In this document: in pieces, positions 33,036 through 42,322 of the stretch
Position numbering within the stretch: the first letter of the stretch is position 1
Layout: every line of letters starts with the position of its first letter
NCBI GenBank assembly: GCA_024743115.1
Contig: JANSXC010000022.1
Coordinates: forward strand, 43,645-107,644
DNA: 64,000 nucleotides
Direction: 5' to 3'
Source: a bacterium
Lineage (GTDB): Bacteria > Planctomycetota > UBA1135 > UBA2386
Translations under genes and position numbers: made by a program
The notes under the pieces: generated by a model
Told to the model about the DNA's origin: nothing
Databases searched by the model: none
The model's input: only the letters and a program-made list of their open reading frames with translations

Positions 33036-36000
33036 ATGCAATTCGTCTCACTCTCGACCGGGCTCGCTCTAGCCCTGTCCCTCACCGCCCCCGTCCTTGC
33101 ACAGGCCGCGGGTGATGACACCACCAACCAGAACACCTCTTCGGCGACGCGCACCGCGATCGACGACAACCGTCTCCACCTCAAGTACGGAGTCTTCGAC
33201 CCGCTCGCGGGCCTGCCGATGATCCCCGAGCAACTGCTCGCGGGCGCGGACACCAACCTCTACATCGTCCAGTTCAACTACGCCTTCATCGACGCGGATC
33301 GTGACGCGCTGCGTGCGGCTGGCGCCAAACTGCACTCGCCGCTGCCCCACAACGCTCTCGTCGTGCGCATGGACGCCGGCCAGGCTGCCGTCGTCAACGG
33401 CATCGAAGGCGTGCGCTGGGTTGGCCCGTTCCAGCCGGCCTACCGCCTCGAAGGCGACCTGCTGAACGAGATCGCGGCTCACACCGGCATGCCGGCCCGT
33501 GAGTACAACATGGTCATGGCCGACAAGCACAACGACAAGGCCACGCTCGAAGCGAAGATCAAGGCGATCGGCGGCGCGGTCACGCACCGTCACCCGAACA
33601 GCCTCCTCTTCTCCGCCAAGCTGACGGAAGCCCAGCTCATCCAGGCCGCGCGCCTCGACGAGGTGCTGTGGATCGACCGCACGCCGGAGAACGAGCTCGA
33701 CATGAACAACGCCCGCAACCTGGGCGGCAGCAACTACATCGAGACGCAGGGTGGCTACACCGGCACGGGTATCCGCGGCCACGTCTACGAGGGTGTCGAG
33801 AACAACCATCCCGACTTCAACTTCGTGATGACGAACGTCCTCAGTGGCGGCCAGGCGCAGAGCCACGGCCACTGCACGGCCGGCATCGTCTTCGGCAACG
33901 GCACGAGCGCTGCGAGCGCCCGCGGCCACGCGCCGAACGCCCGCGGCTACTACACCAACTACACGACGGTGAATGGCGGTGTGTCGCGCAACGACGTCAT
34001 CGACGCCGTCGTCAACACGCACAACTGCATGTTCACGACCGCCTCGTGGGGCGGCTCGCGCACCACGCAGTACACGTCGACCTCGGCGGACTCGGACGAC
34101 ATCGTGTTCGACCACCGGATCCCGTGGACGCAGAGCCAGAGCAACGCGGGCAACCAGAACTCGCGCCCGCAGGCCTGGGCCAAGAACGTGATCTCGGTCG
34201 GTGGCATGCGTCACTTCAACGACGCCAACCCGGCCAACGACAGCTGGGGCAACGGCGCCTCGATCGGTCCGGCGGCGGACGGTCGCATCAAGCCCGACCT
34301 CTGCAACTTCTACGACTCGGTCTGGACGTCGGACCGCACGGGCAGCAACGGCTACTCGTCGGGCAACTCGACGACGGGCTTCAACGGCACGTCGGCCGCG
34401 ACGCCGATCGTGGCGGGCACGAACGCCCTCGCGTGCCAGATGTACACGGACTTCCTGTTCTGCAACACGCCGCGCGTCTCAGGCGGCACCCGCTTCCAGA
34501 ACCGTCCGTACGCGCAGACGCTGAAGGCGCTGCAGATCGTCAACGCCTCGCTCTACCCGTGGGGCACGGGCACCGGCCAGGCGATCCGTAACTACCAGGG
34601 CTGGGGCTACCCCAACCTGCGCACGATGTACGACAACCGCGACAAGATGATGGTCGTGGCGGAAGACAACCCGATCCAGCAGGGCCAGACCCACAGCTAC
34701 TGGGTCAACGTCGAGCCCGGCACGCCGGTCCTCAAGATCTGCATGTCGTACCTCGATCCGGCCGGCAACGTCGCCGCGTCGATCGACCGCATCAACGACC
34801 TCACGATGGAGGTCCTCCACCCGAACGGCGTGTTCGACTACTGGGGCAACGCTGGTCTGAAGACCAACAACAACTCCTCGACGCTCGGCAGCGCCGACAC
34901 GATCGACACGGTCGAGATGTTCATCTGGAACAACCCGCCCGTCGGCCTCTGGCGCATCGACATCACCGCGCCGGTCATCGCGCAGGACGCCCACACCGCC
35001 ACGGCGGCCACGGACGCCACCTACGCCCTCGTCGCCATGGGCGGCGCTCGTGACTACAACGGTTGCGCGCGTTACACCGCGGACGACGCCGCTAGCGCCG
35101 GCACCGACAACTTCATCCCGTTCGGCACCTCGGCCCCGAGCACGCTGCTCACGACGTTCGCGAACAACAACGGCAACAGCTCGCCCGGCCACACGGTCTA
35201 CATGGACGTGACGCCGACCGCCTCCTCGTCGCACATCTACCTGCACGGCCTCGCTGTGCACACGGACGTCACGGCCGGCACCGAGATCGCCGCGGACATC
35301 TACCGCCGCTCCGGCACCTACGTCGGCAACACGACCAGCTCGGCTGGTTGGACCCTGTGGACTACGGCCAAGGGCGAGTCGGCCGGCACGGGCAACGAGA
35401 GCGTGCTCGACTTCAACTCGGGCATCTACCTGGCCTCGGGCTCGACCAACGGCATCGCCGTCGTCGCCCGCAACTACGACTCCAACTACACCAACGGAGC
35501 GAACACCTACAGCAACGCCGACCTGACGGTCGACACCGGCGCGGCGTCCTCGGGCACCTTCTCGGGCAGCCAGTTCAGCCCGCGCACCGGCAACTTCCGT
35601 CTGCGCTACCAGCGTGACAGTGCCACCTGGCACAACCAGAAGTACCAGACGATCCTGCGCTGTGACGAGCTCGGTGGCGCCGGCGATATCACTGGCCTGT
35701 CGTTCGCCTCGTCGGCTTCGAGCGTGCACTACAACCGCATCATGCGCATCCGCATGACGCACAAGCCGGCCGGCTACGCGCTGTCGACCAACTTCAACAC
35801 CAACATCTCGGGTTCCACCACGGTGTTGAGCGAAGTCGACCACTCGTGGGAGGTCCGTGCCAACGCGTGGAACGAGATCGGCCTGCAGAACTCGTTCGCC
35901 TACGACGGTGTCTCCGACGTGGTCGTCGAGCTGATGTGCCGCGGCAACCACACCAGCACGGGCTCCGTGGACGAGTTCCACCGCGACCCGAACGCCAACA

Positions 36001-36506
36001 CCCCGCGTGCCTTCGCTTGTGGCTGGCCGTGGAGCTCGGAGCCGAGCACGACGACCGGCGGCACGGCAGTCGAAGGCATCGACAACTTCGGCACGATGGT
36101 TCGCGCCGAGTTTGCCTGCGCCAACGTCGGTGACTTCGGCACGTCCTGTGGCACGGCCGACGGCTACGCCGCAAGCACGCCGGTCGCCGGCACGTCCTAC
36201 GCGTACCGTCTGCAGAACGCCCCGGCCAACGCGGGCGCGTTCATCATCATGGGCTTCGGCGTGCCGGGCACGCCGCTGAGCACCTCGGGCTTCGACGGCT
36301 GCTACGCCTGGATCGACAACGTCGCCTCGGTGTTCAAGCTGACGTCGGCCTCGGGCTTCGCGTCGCACACGGTGAACGTTCCGAACACGACCATCTACGA
36401 TGGCCTGATCATCAACGGCTACTGGGCTGCGCTCGACAGCAACGCCGCGGGTGGCCTGACGTTCACGAACTACACGCGTGCGATCATCGGCCAGTCGAAC
36501 AACTGA
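33036..36506 (+). CDS. Large secreted subtilisin-family (S8) serine protease with an atypical catalytic Asp region
   Basis: 1156 residues. AGAGGA at 33024-33029 is 6 bases before the ATG at 33036, which starts a clear signal peptide. A propeptide-like region runs to about residue 230. The S8 core shows the His motif H277-G-H-C-T-A-G, the SNAGNQ oxyanion segment and the nucleophile S453 in GTSAATP. Where a canonical DTG is expected, the sequence reads Y251-E252-G-V followed by ENNHPDF, so the usual Asp is absent by simple alignment. A P-domain-like segment (WRIDITAP) follows, then beta-sandwich regions, and finally the C-terminal module shared with the proteins at 2357 and 7769 (FIIMGFGVPG, FDGCYAW, RAIIG). 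It is followed by a strong terminator. Confidence 0.85.
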   Translation: MQFVSLSTGLALALSLTAPVLAQAAGDDTTNQNTSSATRTAIDDNRLHLKYGVFDPLAGLPMIPEQLLAGADTNLYIVQFNYAFIDADRDALRAAGAKLHSPLPHNALVVRMDAGQAAVVNGIEGVRWVGPFQPAYRLEGDLLNEIAAHTGMPAREYNMVMADKHNDKATLEAKIKAIGGAVTHRHPNSLLFSAKLTEAQLIQAARLDEVLWIDRTPENELDMNNARNLGGSNYIETQGGYTGTGIRGHVYEGVENNHPDFNFVMTNVLSGGQAQSHGHCTAGIVFGNGTSAASARGHAPNARGYYTNYTTVNGGVSRNDVIDAVVNTHNCMFTTASWGGSRTTQYTSTSADSDDIVFDHRIPWTQSQSNAGNQNSRPQAWAKNVISVGGMRHFNDANPANDSWGNGASIGPAADGRIKPDLCNFYDSVWTSDRTGSNGYSSGNSTTGFNGTSAATPIVAGTNALACQMYTDFLFCNTPRVSGGTRFQNRPYAQTLKALQIVNASLYPWGTGTGQAIRNYQGWGYPNLRTMYDNRDKMMVVAEDNPIQQGQTHSYWVNVEPGTPVLKICMSYLDPAGNVAASIDRINDLTMEVLHPNGVFDYWGNAGLKTNNNSSTLGSADTIDTVEMFIWNNPPVGLWRIDITAPVIAQDAHTATAATDATYALVAMGGARDYNGCARYTADDAASAGTDNFIPFGTSAPSTLLTTFANNNGNSSPGHTVYMDVTPTASSSHIYLHGLAVHTDVTAGTEIAADIYRRSGTYVGNTTSSAGWTLWTTAKGESAGTGNESVLDFNSGIYLASGSTNGIAVVARNYDSNYTNGANTYSNADLTVDTGAASSGTFSGSQFSPRTGNFRLRYQRDSATWHNQKYQTILRCDELGGAGDITGLSFASSASSVHYNRIMRIRMTHKPAGYALSTNFNTNISGSTTVLSEVDHSWEVRANAWNEIGLQNSFAYDGVSDVVVELMCRGNHTSTGSVDEFHRDPNANTPRAFACGWPWSSEPSTTTGGTAVEGIDNFGTMVRAEFACANVGDFGTSCGTADGYAASTPVAGTSYAYRLQNAPANAGAFIIMGFGVPGTPLSTSGFDGCYAWIDNVASVFKLTSASGFASHTVNVPNTTIYDGLIINGYWAALDSNAAGGLTFTNYTRAIIGQSNN

Positions 36507-36507
36507 T

Positions 36508-36547
36508 CGACTGCCGGTCGACTGCCGGTCGACTGCCGGTCGACTGC
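36508..36547. repeat. 11-bp tandem repeat after the protease gene
   Basis: Three perfect copies of CGACTGCCGGT (36508-36540) and a partial fourth (CGACTGC). It begins 2 bases after the stop codon of the secreted protease. Confidence 0.9.
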
Positions 36548-36553
36548 AGTGAC

Positions 36554-36571
36554 GCCGGTCTTCGGACCGGC
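36554..36571 (+). terminator. UUCG-tetraloop hairpin in the protease 3' UTR
   Basis: GCCGGTC (36554-36560), loop TTCG, GACCGGC (36565-36571). The C(UUCG)G closing makes an exceptionally stable RNA hairpin. No T-run follows, so it probably protects the mRNA end or helps the terminator 25 bases further on. Confidence 0.6.
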
Positions 36572-36594
36572 TCGGGCAACTCCGGTTGTCCGAC

Positions 36595-36630
36595 AACGAG
36601 CCCGCTCGACCTCGGTCGAGCGGGCTCGTT
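36595..36630. terminator. Strong Rho-independent terminator between convergent genes
   Basis: A 17-bp perfect inverted repeat (36595-36611 with 36614-36630) whose core is CGAGCCCGCTCGACC/GGTCGAGCGGGCTCG. On the plus strand it is followed by a T-rich GTTTCGTTT tract. It ends the protease transcript and lies 15 bases before the 3' end of the convergent pyc gene, so it may serve both. Confidence 0.85.
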
Positions 36631-36645
36631 TCGTTTGCCCCTTCG

Positions 36646-39600
36646 TTACGGCTCGATGACGACCAGCAGGTCGTCGCCCTGCACCTGCGCCTTGGTATCG
36701 GTGCAGAGTTCGAGCACGGTCCCGTCGATCGGCGCCCGCACGACGGTCTCCATCTTCATCGCTTCGAGCGTGACGAGCGGATCCCCGACTGCCACGGTCG
36801 CGCCCTCGCGACAGTGCAGCGTCACGACCCGACCCGGCATCGGCGCGCCGACGTCACCAGCGTTCTTCGGATCGGCCCGGCGGCGGGCGTCGCCCTCGGG
36901 CGCGCGCGCCAGGTCACGAACCGTGACCTGGCGGTTCTGCCCATTGAGCTTGAAGTAGACGGTGACGTCGCCGTTCTCGTCGGGGTCGCTCTGGGCCTCG
37001 AGCGAGATCACCAGCGTCTTGCCGGGCTCGATTTCGACCCAGACCTCCTGCCCCATCTCGATGCCATAGAAGTAGACGGGCGTCGGCAGCAGCGACACGT
37101 TGCCGCAGCGGCGCCGCGTCACGAAGAAGTCGTCCAGTACGCGCGGGTAGAGCGCGTGGCTCACAACGTCGCGCGGTGTCGCAGGCTTACCCGTCTGCTG
37201 CGCCACATGATCCGCCGCCGCGTCGAAGTCGAACGGTGCCATGCCATCACTCGGCCGCCCCTCGAGCACGGACTGCCCCTTCAGCACGGCCTCCCGCAGC
37301 GTGGTCGGGAACCCGCCCGGCGGCTGGCCGAGGTAACCCTGGAAGTACTGCACGACACTCTGCGGGAAGTCGAGGCGACGGCTCTCGGCAAGCACCCGCT
37401 CCATCGTCGCGCGCACCGACTCGTCGAAGTCGCCCTGCAGCACGAGCAGATCGTTCTGCACCAGGAAGATCGCGAAGTCGCCGACCATCTTCGACGACGG
37501 CGTCACCTTCGGGATGTCGCCGACGAGCTGATTGACGACCGCAAACGCGTGGCGCACGTCTTTCCACCGGTCGATGAGTCCGAGCTCCGCGACCTGCGGC
37601 CGCAGGTTGGAGTACTGACCGCCGGGGATCTCGTGATAGTAGACCTCGCTCGTGCTGCTCTTGAGCCCGCACTCGAACGGGGCGTAGAACTCGCGCACCG
37701 CCTCCCAGTAGTCGGCGAGCGGCTGGATCGCGCGATTGGTGAGCCCGGTCTCCTGCGGATGCCCGCGCAGCGCGGCGATCAGCGCGTTCATGCTCGGCTG
37801 CGACGTCAGACCAGCCATCGGCGCGAGCGCCGTGTCGACGATGTGCACCCCGCTCTCGATCGCCGCGATGTAGGTCGCGATGCCGTTGCCGGAGGTGTCG
37901 TGGGTGTGCAGGTGGATCGGCAACGACGTCACCTCGCGCAGCCGCTCGACGAGCATGCGCGCCGCCTGCGGCCGCAACAGCCCGGCCATGTCCTTGATGC
38001 AGAGGATGTGCGCCCCGAGGTCCTCGATGCGCTTGGCGAGATCCGCGTAGTATTCGAGCCCGTACTTGGTGCGCGCCGGGTTGTCGATGTCGCCCGTGTA
38101 GCACGCCGCAACCTCGGCGATCTTGCCCGTCTGCAGCACGCGCGCGACCGACACCGCCATCGAATCGAGATCGTTGAGGCTGTCGAACACGCGGAACACG
38201 TCGATGCCCGTCTCCGCGGCGCGATCGATGAACGCCTCGACGACGTTCTGCGGATAACTCGTGTAGCCGACCGCATTGGCGCCGCGCAGCAGCATCTGGT
38301 GCAGCACGTTCGGAATCGCGGCCTTGAGCTGCTCGAGCCGCTCCCACGGATCCTCGTCGAGGAACCGATACGAAACGTCGAACGTCGCACCGCCCCAGGT
38401 CTCGAGCGAGAACAGCGGCGCGAACAGATGGGAGGTCGGATGTGCGACCGCGAGCATGTCGCGGGTTCGCAGGCGGGTCGCGAGCAGCGACTGATGCGCG
38501 TCGCGCATCGTCGTGTCGCAGAGCAGCGGGTGCTCCTGCTGTTTGATCCACTCGACGACCTTGGCCGGCCCGCCCGCTTCGAGCAGCTGCGCCGTACCCG
38601 CAGGCGGGGCGCCCGCATCGACCGTCGGCACCGGCGGATCGACACACTCGGCCGGGCGCAGGCGCAGCTCGGGTTTGATCGTGCGATGGCCGTTGACGAT
38701 GACCTCCGCGAGATAGGTCAACAGCCGCGTCGCCCGATCGCGGCCGGCCTCGATCTCGAACAGCTCCGGCGTGTCGTCGAGGAAGCGCGTCCAGGTCTCG
38801 CCCGCGAGCAACGCCGGGTGCGCAATCACGTTCTGCAGGAACGCGAGGTTGGTCTTCACGCCGCGGATGCGGAACTCCCGCAACGCGCGCAGTTGCTTTT
38901 GTGCCGCAATCTCGAGCGTCGCGCCGTAGGAGATGCACTTCACGAGCAGCGAGTCGTAGTGCCCGCCGACGTGCGTACCCGCGAGGCTGTCGCCACCGTC
39001 GAGCCGCAGGCCGAACCCGCCCGGCGAGCGGTAGGCCATGATCGTACCGGTATCGGGCAGGAAGTCGTTCTGCGGATCCTCGGTCGTGATTCGACACTGG
39101 ATCGCGTAGCCGCGCGGCCGCACCGAAGTCTGCGAGTCGATGCCGATCGCATCCGACGTCAGCTCGTGCCCCTCGGCGACGCGAATCTGCGCTTGCACGA
39201 GATCGACGCCGGTGACCTGCTCGGTGACCGTGTGTTCGACCTGCAGGCGCGGGTTGATCTCGATGAAGTAGTGCTCGTTCCCGGCGACGAGGAACTCGAC
39301 CGTACCCGCGTTGTGATAGCCGGCGCCGCGCGCCAGTTTCAGCGCGTCGTCGAACAGCGCGCCGCGCACGTTCTTCTCGAGGTTCGGCGCCGGCGCCATC
39401 TCGACGACCTTCTGATGCCGGCGCTGCACGGAGCAGTCCCGCTCGTTGAGATGGACGACATTGCCGTTCTGGTCGCCGAGCACCTGCACCTCGATGTGGC
39501 GCACGCGCGGCAGATACTTCTCGAGGAACACGACCGGGCTGCCGAACGCCGCGAGCGACTCGCTGCGCGCCTGGCGCAACGAACCCGCGAGCTCCGACGC

Positions 39601-40140
39601 CGCCGAGATCACGCGCATACCGCGACCGCCGCCGCCATGCGCAGCCTTGACGATGGTCGTGCCGTTGCTGGCAAAGAACGTCTCGGCCGCCGCGAACGCC
39701 GCGGCTTCGTCGGTCGGCAGTTCGATCCCCGGCACTGTCGGGATCCCGAGGCGGGTGGCCTCTTTGCGGGCTTCGACCTTGTCACCGAGGAACCGGATCA
39801 CCTCCGGCTTGGGCCCGATGAACGCGATCCCGGCCGCCTCGACCTTGGCCGCGAACTCGTGATTCTCCGACAGGAAGCCGTAGCCGGGATGGATCGCGTC
39901 GACACCGGCCTGCTGCGCGATCGCGAGGATCTCGTCGCCCGCAAGGTAGGCCGCGACCGGCGCCAGCCCCTGGCCGACGAGATACGACTCATCCGCCTTG
40001 TAACGGTGCTGGTGAGTCGCGTCTTCTTCGCTGAAGACCGCGACCGTGCGGATGTCGAGCTCGGCACACGCGCGAAACACGCGAATCGCAATCTCGCCAC
40101 GATTCGCGCAGAGGACCTTCCGAAACGAGCGAACTTCCAT
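36646..40140 (-). CDS. pyc: Pyruvate carboxylase (single polypeptide)
   Basis: 1164 residues. It carboxylates pyruvate to oxaloacetate using biotin, ATP and bicarbonate. The biotin carboxylase part opens with KVLCANRGEIAIRVFRAC and has KAAHGGGGRGMRV, HIEVQVLGD, NERDCSVQRRHQKVVE and FIEINPRLQVEHTVTE. The carboxyltransferase part starts near residue 520 with LLCDTTMRDAHQSLLATRLR and includes FDVSYRFLDEDPWERL and HTHDTSGNGIATY. The biotinyl domain ends the protein, with the modified Lys K1129 in EAMKMET. Start ATG at 40140 matches the family; an in-frame extension upstream runs through a tandem repeat and was rejected. Confidence 0.98.
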   Translation of the reverse strand: MEVRSFRKVLCANRGEIAIRVFRACAELDIRTVAVFSEEDATHQHRYKADESYLVGQGLAPVAAYLAGDEILAIAQQAGVDAIHPGYGFLSENHEFAAKVEAAGIAFIGPKPEVIRFLGDKVEARKEATRLGIPTVPGIELPTDEAAAFAAAETFFASNGTTIVKAAHGGGGRGMRVISAASELAGSLRQARSESLAAFGSPVVFLEKYLPRVRHIEVQVLGDQNGNVVHLNERDCSVQRRHQKVVEMAPAPNLEKNVRGALFDDALKLARGAGYHNAGTVEFLVAGNEHYFIEINPRLQVEHTVTEQVTGVDLVQAQIRVAEGHELTSDAIGIDSQTSVRPRGYAIQCRITTEDPQNDFLPDTGTIMAYRSPGGFGLRLDGGDSLAGTHVGGHYDSLLVKCISYGATLEIAAQKQLRALREFRIRGVKTNLAFLQNVIAHPALLAGETWTRFLDDTPELFEIEAGRDRATRLLTYLAEVIVNGHRTIKPELRLRPAECVDPPVPTVDAGAPPAGTAQLLEAGGPAKVVEWIKQQEHPLLCDTTMRDAHQSLLATRLRTRDMLAVAHPTSHLFAPLFSLETWGGATFDVSYRFLDEDPWERLEQLKAAIPNVLHQMLLRGANAVGYTSYPQNVVEAFIDRAAETGIDVFRVFDSLNDLDSMAVSVARVLQTGKIAEVAACYTGDIDNPARTKYGLEYYADLAKRIEDLGAHILCIKDMAGLLRPQAARMLVERLREVTSLPIHLHTHDTSGNGIATYIAAIESGVHIVDTALAPMAGLTSQPSMNALIAALRGHPQETGLTNRAIQPLADYWEAVREFYAPFECGLKSSTSEVYYHEIPGGQYSNLRPQVAELGLIDRWKDVRHAFAVVNQLVGDIPKVTPSSKMVGDFAIFLVQNDLLVLQGDFDESVRATMERVLAESRRLDFPQSVVQYFQGYLGQPPGGFPTTLREAVLKGQSVLEGRPSDGMAPFDFDAAADHVAQQTGKPATPRDVVSHALYPRVLDDFFVTRRRCGNVSLLPTPVYFYGIEMGQEVWVEIEPGKTLVISLEAQSDPDENGDVTVYFKLNGQNRQVTVRDLARAPEGDARRRADPKNAGDVGAPMPGRVVTLHCREGATVAVGDPLVTLEAMKMETVVRAPIDGTVLELCTDTKAQVQGDDLLVVIEP

Positions 40141-40177
40141 GGGCGACGCCTGTGAAGAACCTTCGACAGCCCCGCCG

Positions 40178-40222
40178 GACTGCCTGTAGGTAGACTGCCT
40201 CCAGATAGACTGCCGCAGTGCA
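40178..40222. repeat. Imperfect 15-bp tandem repeat upstream of pyc
   Basis: Three units of 15 bases each begin GACTGCC (40178, 40193, 40208) with a variable second half. They sit 38 bases upstream of the pyc start in the intergenic region shared with the divergent gene at 40283, so they could contain binding sites. Confidence 0.6.
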
Positions 40223-40282
40223 TCACGGTGACTGCGCCACGGCAATGACCGTGACGGGCTTCCGGGTGTCAAGTTTCTCGAC

Positions 40283-41620
40283 ATGGCCAGATCCACCTCC
40301 CTACACGTGCTGATCGTTGCCCGATTCGTTCGCTTCGCACTCGCGGTCGCGGCCGCCATCGCAGTGCCACGCGACGCCACGCCCCGGGCCCAGTCTCCGG
40401 ACACCCCGTCTCCGGAGGCCCAGTCTCCGAAGGTGCAGCCCGAGGCGCCCGCGGAACCCCAGCTCGGCCCCGGCCCCCTGCTCGCGTTCACCGCCGTCGT
40501 GACCGACCGCCCCCGGATCGTCGCCGTCCACATCGCCGAACTCACGCCCCCGGAACCCACCGCGAAGCCGAAGACCGCGGAGCCGAAGACCGACGCGCCG
40601 CCACCGGCCCTGATCACGACGCACGAGATCTACCGAGGCCCGGGTGGTGTCCGGGTTCTGAAGCGGCTCGGGCGCGACCACATCCTGCTCGCGCTACGGC
40701 AACCGTCCCGCCTCGTCACCGTCGAAGTGCGCACGGGCCGGATGCGGGAACTCATTCGTGGCGACGTGCGCTTCGCCGGTCAGCGCGGCGACGACGTCGT
40801 GTTCGTCGAGGGCCGCGGCAAAACGGCCCACCTCGCCGCGGTGCCCTGGCGCCGCCCCGGCATGCCGGTCCGGCTCGCCGAGCAGCCGCTGGCCCGCGTG
40901 CCGCGGATCGCGGGCAACCTCGCGTTCGCCATCGCGCCCGACGATCGCGAGGTCTGGGTCGTGAGCCTGGCGTCGGGCAGGAGCCGCCGGCTCTGGCGCG
41001 CGCCTGCAGGTCACGGCCGGCTGCGCATCGCGCTGGCCCCCGGCGGTCAGCACCTCGCGATCGGCGCCGTCGATCGTGGCCATCGCGGCCACCTGACCGT
41101 GATCGACACGGCGACGGGCAGCGTCCTGAGCCGCGCCGCGAACCTGCCGATCTGGCTGTCACCACTGTCGAGCAGCACGCCGACCCTCGAGGTGGCGTTC
41201 GCCGGCGACCGCCACGTGGTCTGCTCCGAGACCCGCGGCGATCCGCGCGGCATCCAGGGCGAGTTCGTGCACGTGACCCGGGCGATCGAAACCGGCGAAA
41301 TCACGGACGAGGCGCCCTACTCGGGGCTCGCGATCAACCATCGGGCACCCGAACCCAAGGGCCAGGCGCCCCGGTTCGAGATCCGCCGCAACCGCGAGCG
41401 CGCGAGCCTGCACGAGCTCGGCAACGACACGCCCCTGGCCGAGCGCCCCCGACAACACGAGCAGTACGAGGACCTGCTGATCGCGCCGAGCGGCCGGTTT
41501 GCCACGGCTCGTCTCGGTGACCGGCGCCGGCACCTGGCCCTGTTCGCCCCCGGACGGCCCCCGCGACAGCTGAGTCGACACTGGTGCCACAACCTCGTCT
41601 GGCTGCCCCCGGCCCGCTGA
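40283..41620 (+). CDS. Exported beta-propeller-like protein, function unknown
   Basis: 445 residues. A hydrophobic start (RFVRFALAVAAAIAV) is followed by a Pro/Ala/Gln-rich linker (residues about 35-60) and then repeated beta segments. Examples are VRVLKRLGRDHILLAL, GNLAFAIAPDDREVWVVSL and HGRLRIALAPGGQHLAIGAV. These read as blades of a WD40/TolB-like propeller, where GxxLAxxPDG turns are common. No enzyme motif is visible. It is divergent from pyc. Confidence 0.65.
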   Translation: MARSTSLHVLIVARFVRFALAVAAAIAVPRDATPRAQSPDTPSPEAQSPKVQPEAPAEPQLGPGPLLAFTAVVTDRPRIVAVHIAELTPPEPTAKPKTAEPKTDAPPPALITTHEIYRGPGGVRVLKRLGRDHILLALRQPSRLVTVEVRTGRMRELIRGDVRFAGQRGDDVVFVEGRGKTAHLAAVPWRRPGMPVRLAEQPLARVPRIAGNLAFAIAPDDREVWVVSLASGRSRRLWRAPAGHGRLRIALAPGGQHLAIGAVDRGHRGHLTVIDTATGSVLSRAANLPIWLSPLSSSTPTLEVAFAGDRHVVCSETRGDPRGIQGEFVHVTRAIETGEITDEAPYSGLAINHRAPEPKGQAPRFEIRRNRERASLHELGNDTPLAERPRQHEQYEDLLIAPSGRFATARLGDRRRHLALFAPGRPPRQLSRHWCHNLVWLPPAR

Positions 41621-41686
41621 ACCGCGCCGCTCCGAGCCCTGCGAACCGAGCCCGGCAGCAGAGTTTTCTTTGGCCGCCGATCCGCT

Positions 41687-42322
41687 ATGTTGAGCGCCCG
41701 CATGGCCGTCACGCAGCCCTCGACGACCACCGCGCCGCGGCCTCCGGGCCGCCGGTCGGTCGGCCGCCTCGTCTGGCCCACCCTCTTGGTGGCAGGTGCC
41801 TGCGCCGCCACACCGAACCTCCGCCGCGCCGTGACGGTTCACCCCGGTGAGCGCACGACGGTCCGGATGGTGCAGTTCAACGGCGGCCGGATGTTCACGC
41901 TGCAGAACGCTTCGAGCGGCTCGGCGCACGACGTTTACAAGAACAAGCGCAGCGACCCGCTGACGAAGGTGGTCGACGACGAACTGCTGCAACGATTGCT
42001 CGACGTCCTCGCCGAACGCGGCCTGTTCCAGACCGCGACGCCGGCCGCGCCGTCTTCGGCCCGCGACGCTTTGATCATCGATCACAACAGTCCTGGATCG
42101 GGATCGCGCCGCTACGTAATCCACCGCGAAGGCCTGCCGCTCGCCGAGGCCCAGCGTTACCTCGAGGCGAAGAAGTACTTCCTCGACGTCTACAACCGCG
42201 CCGAGGCTTTCCACACGGCCGACATCAACCGCACCGACCTGCGCAACGAAGGCGACCGCGCGCGCTACGACGCCGATCGTGCGCGCCGCAAGCTCGAGCG
42301 GCTCAAGGAGCGCGGCAAGTGA
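41687..42322 (+). CDS. Lipoprotein of unknown function coupled to kdsB
   Basis: 211 residues from the ATG at 41687 (a second ATG at 41702 is possible). A hydrophobic stretch ends in VAGAC, a likely lipobox. The mature domain is small: VHPGERTTVRMVQFNGGRMF, then VDDELLQRLLDVLAERGLFQ. A charged C-terminal helix rich in Arg/Lys/Asp (TDLRNEGDRARYDADRARRK) follows. The stop codon overlaps the kdsB start (GTGA) with AGGAG upstream, so the two are translated together. A role in envelope biology is inferred from that link only. Confidence 0.62.
   Translation: MLSARMAVTQPSTTTAPRPPGRRSVGRLVWPTLLVAGACAATPNLRRAVTVHPGERTTVRMVQFNGGRMFTLQNASSGSAHDVYKNKRSDPLTKVVDDELLQRLLDVLAERGLFQTATPAAPSSARDALIIDHNSPGSGSRRYVIHREGLPLAEAQRYLEAKKYFLDVYNRAEAFHTADINRTDLRNEGDRARYDADRARRKLERLKERGK

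Noticed and set aside
33018-33036. Upstream TTG start for the secreted protease
   Set aside because: The ATG at 33036 has AGAGGA at the right distance and gives a cleaner signal peptide.
36586-40155. Very long plus-strand open frame of 1189 codons
   Set aside because: It is the antisense of pyruvate carboxylase. In such GC-rich DNA, the opposite strand of a real gene is often open. Its protein is Arg/His/Asp-rich with no family match.
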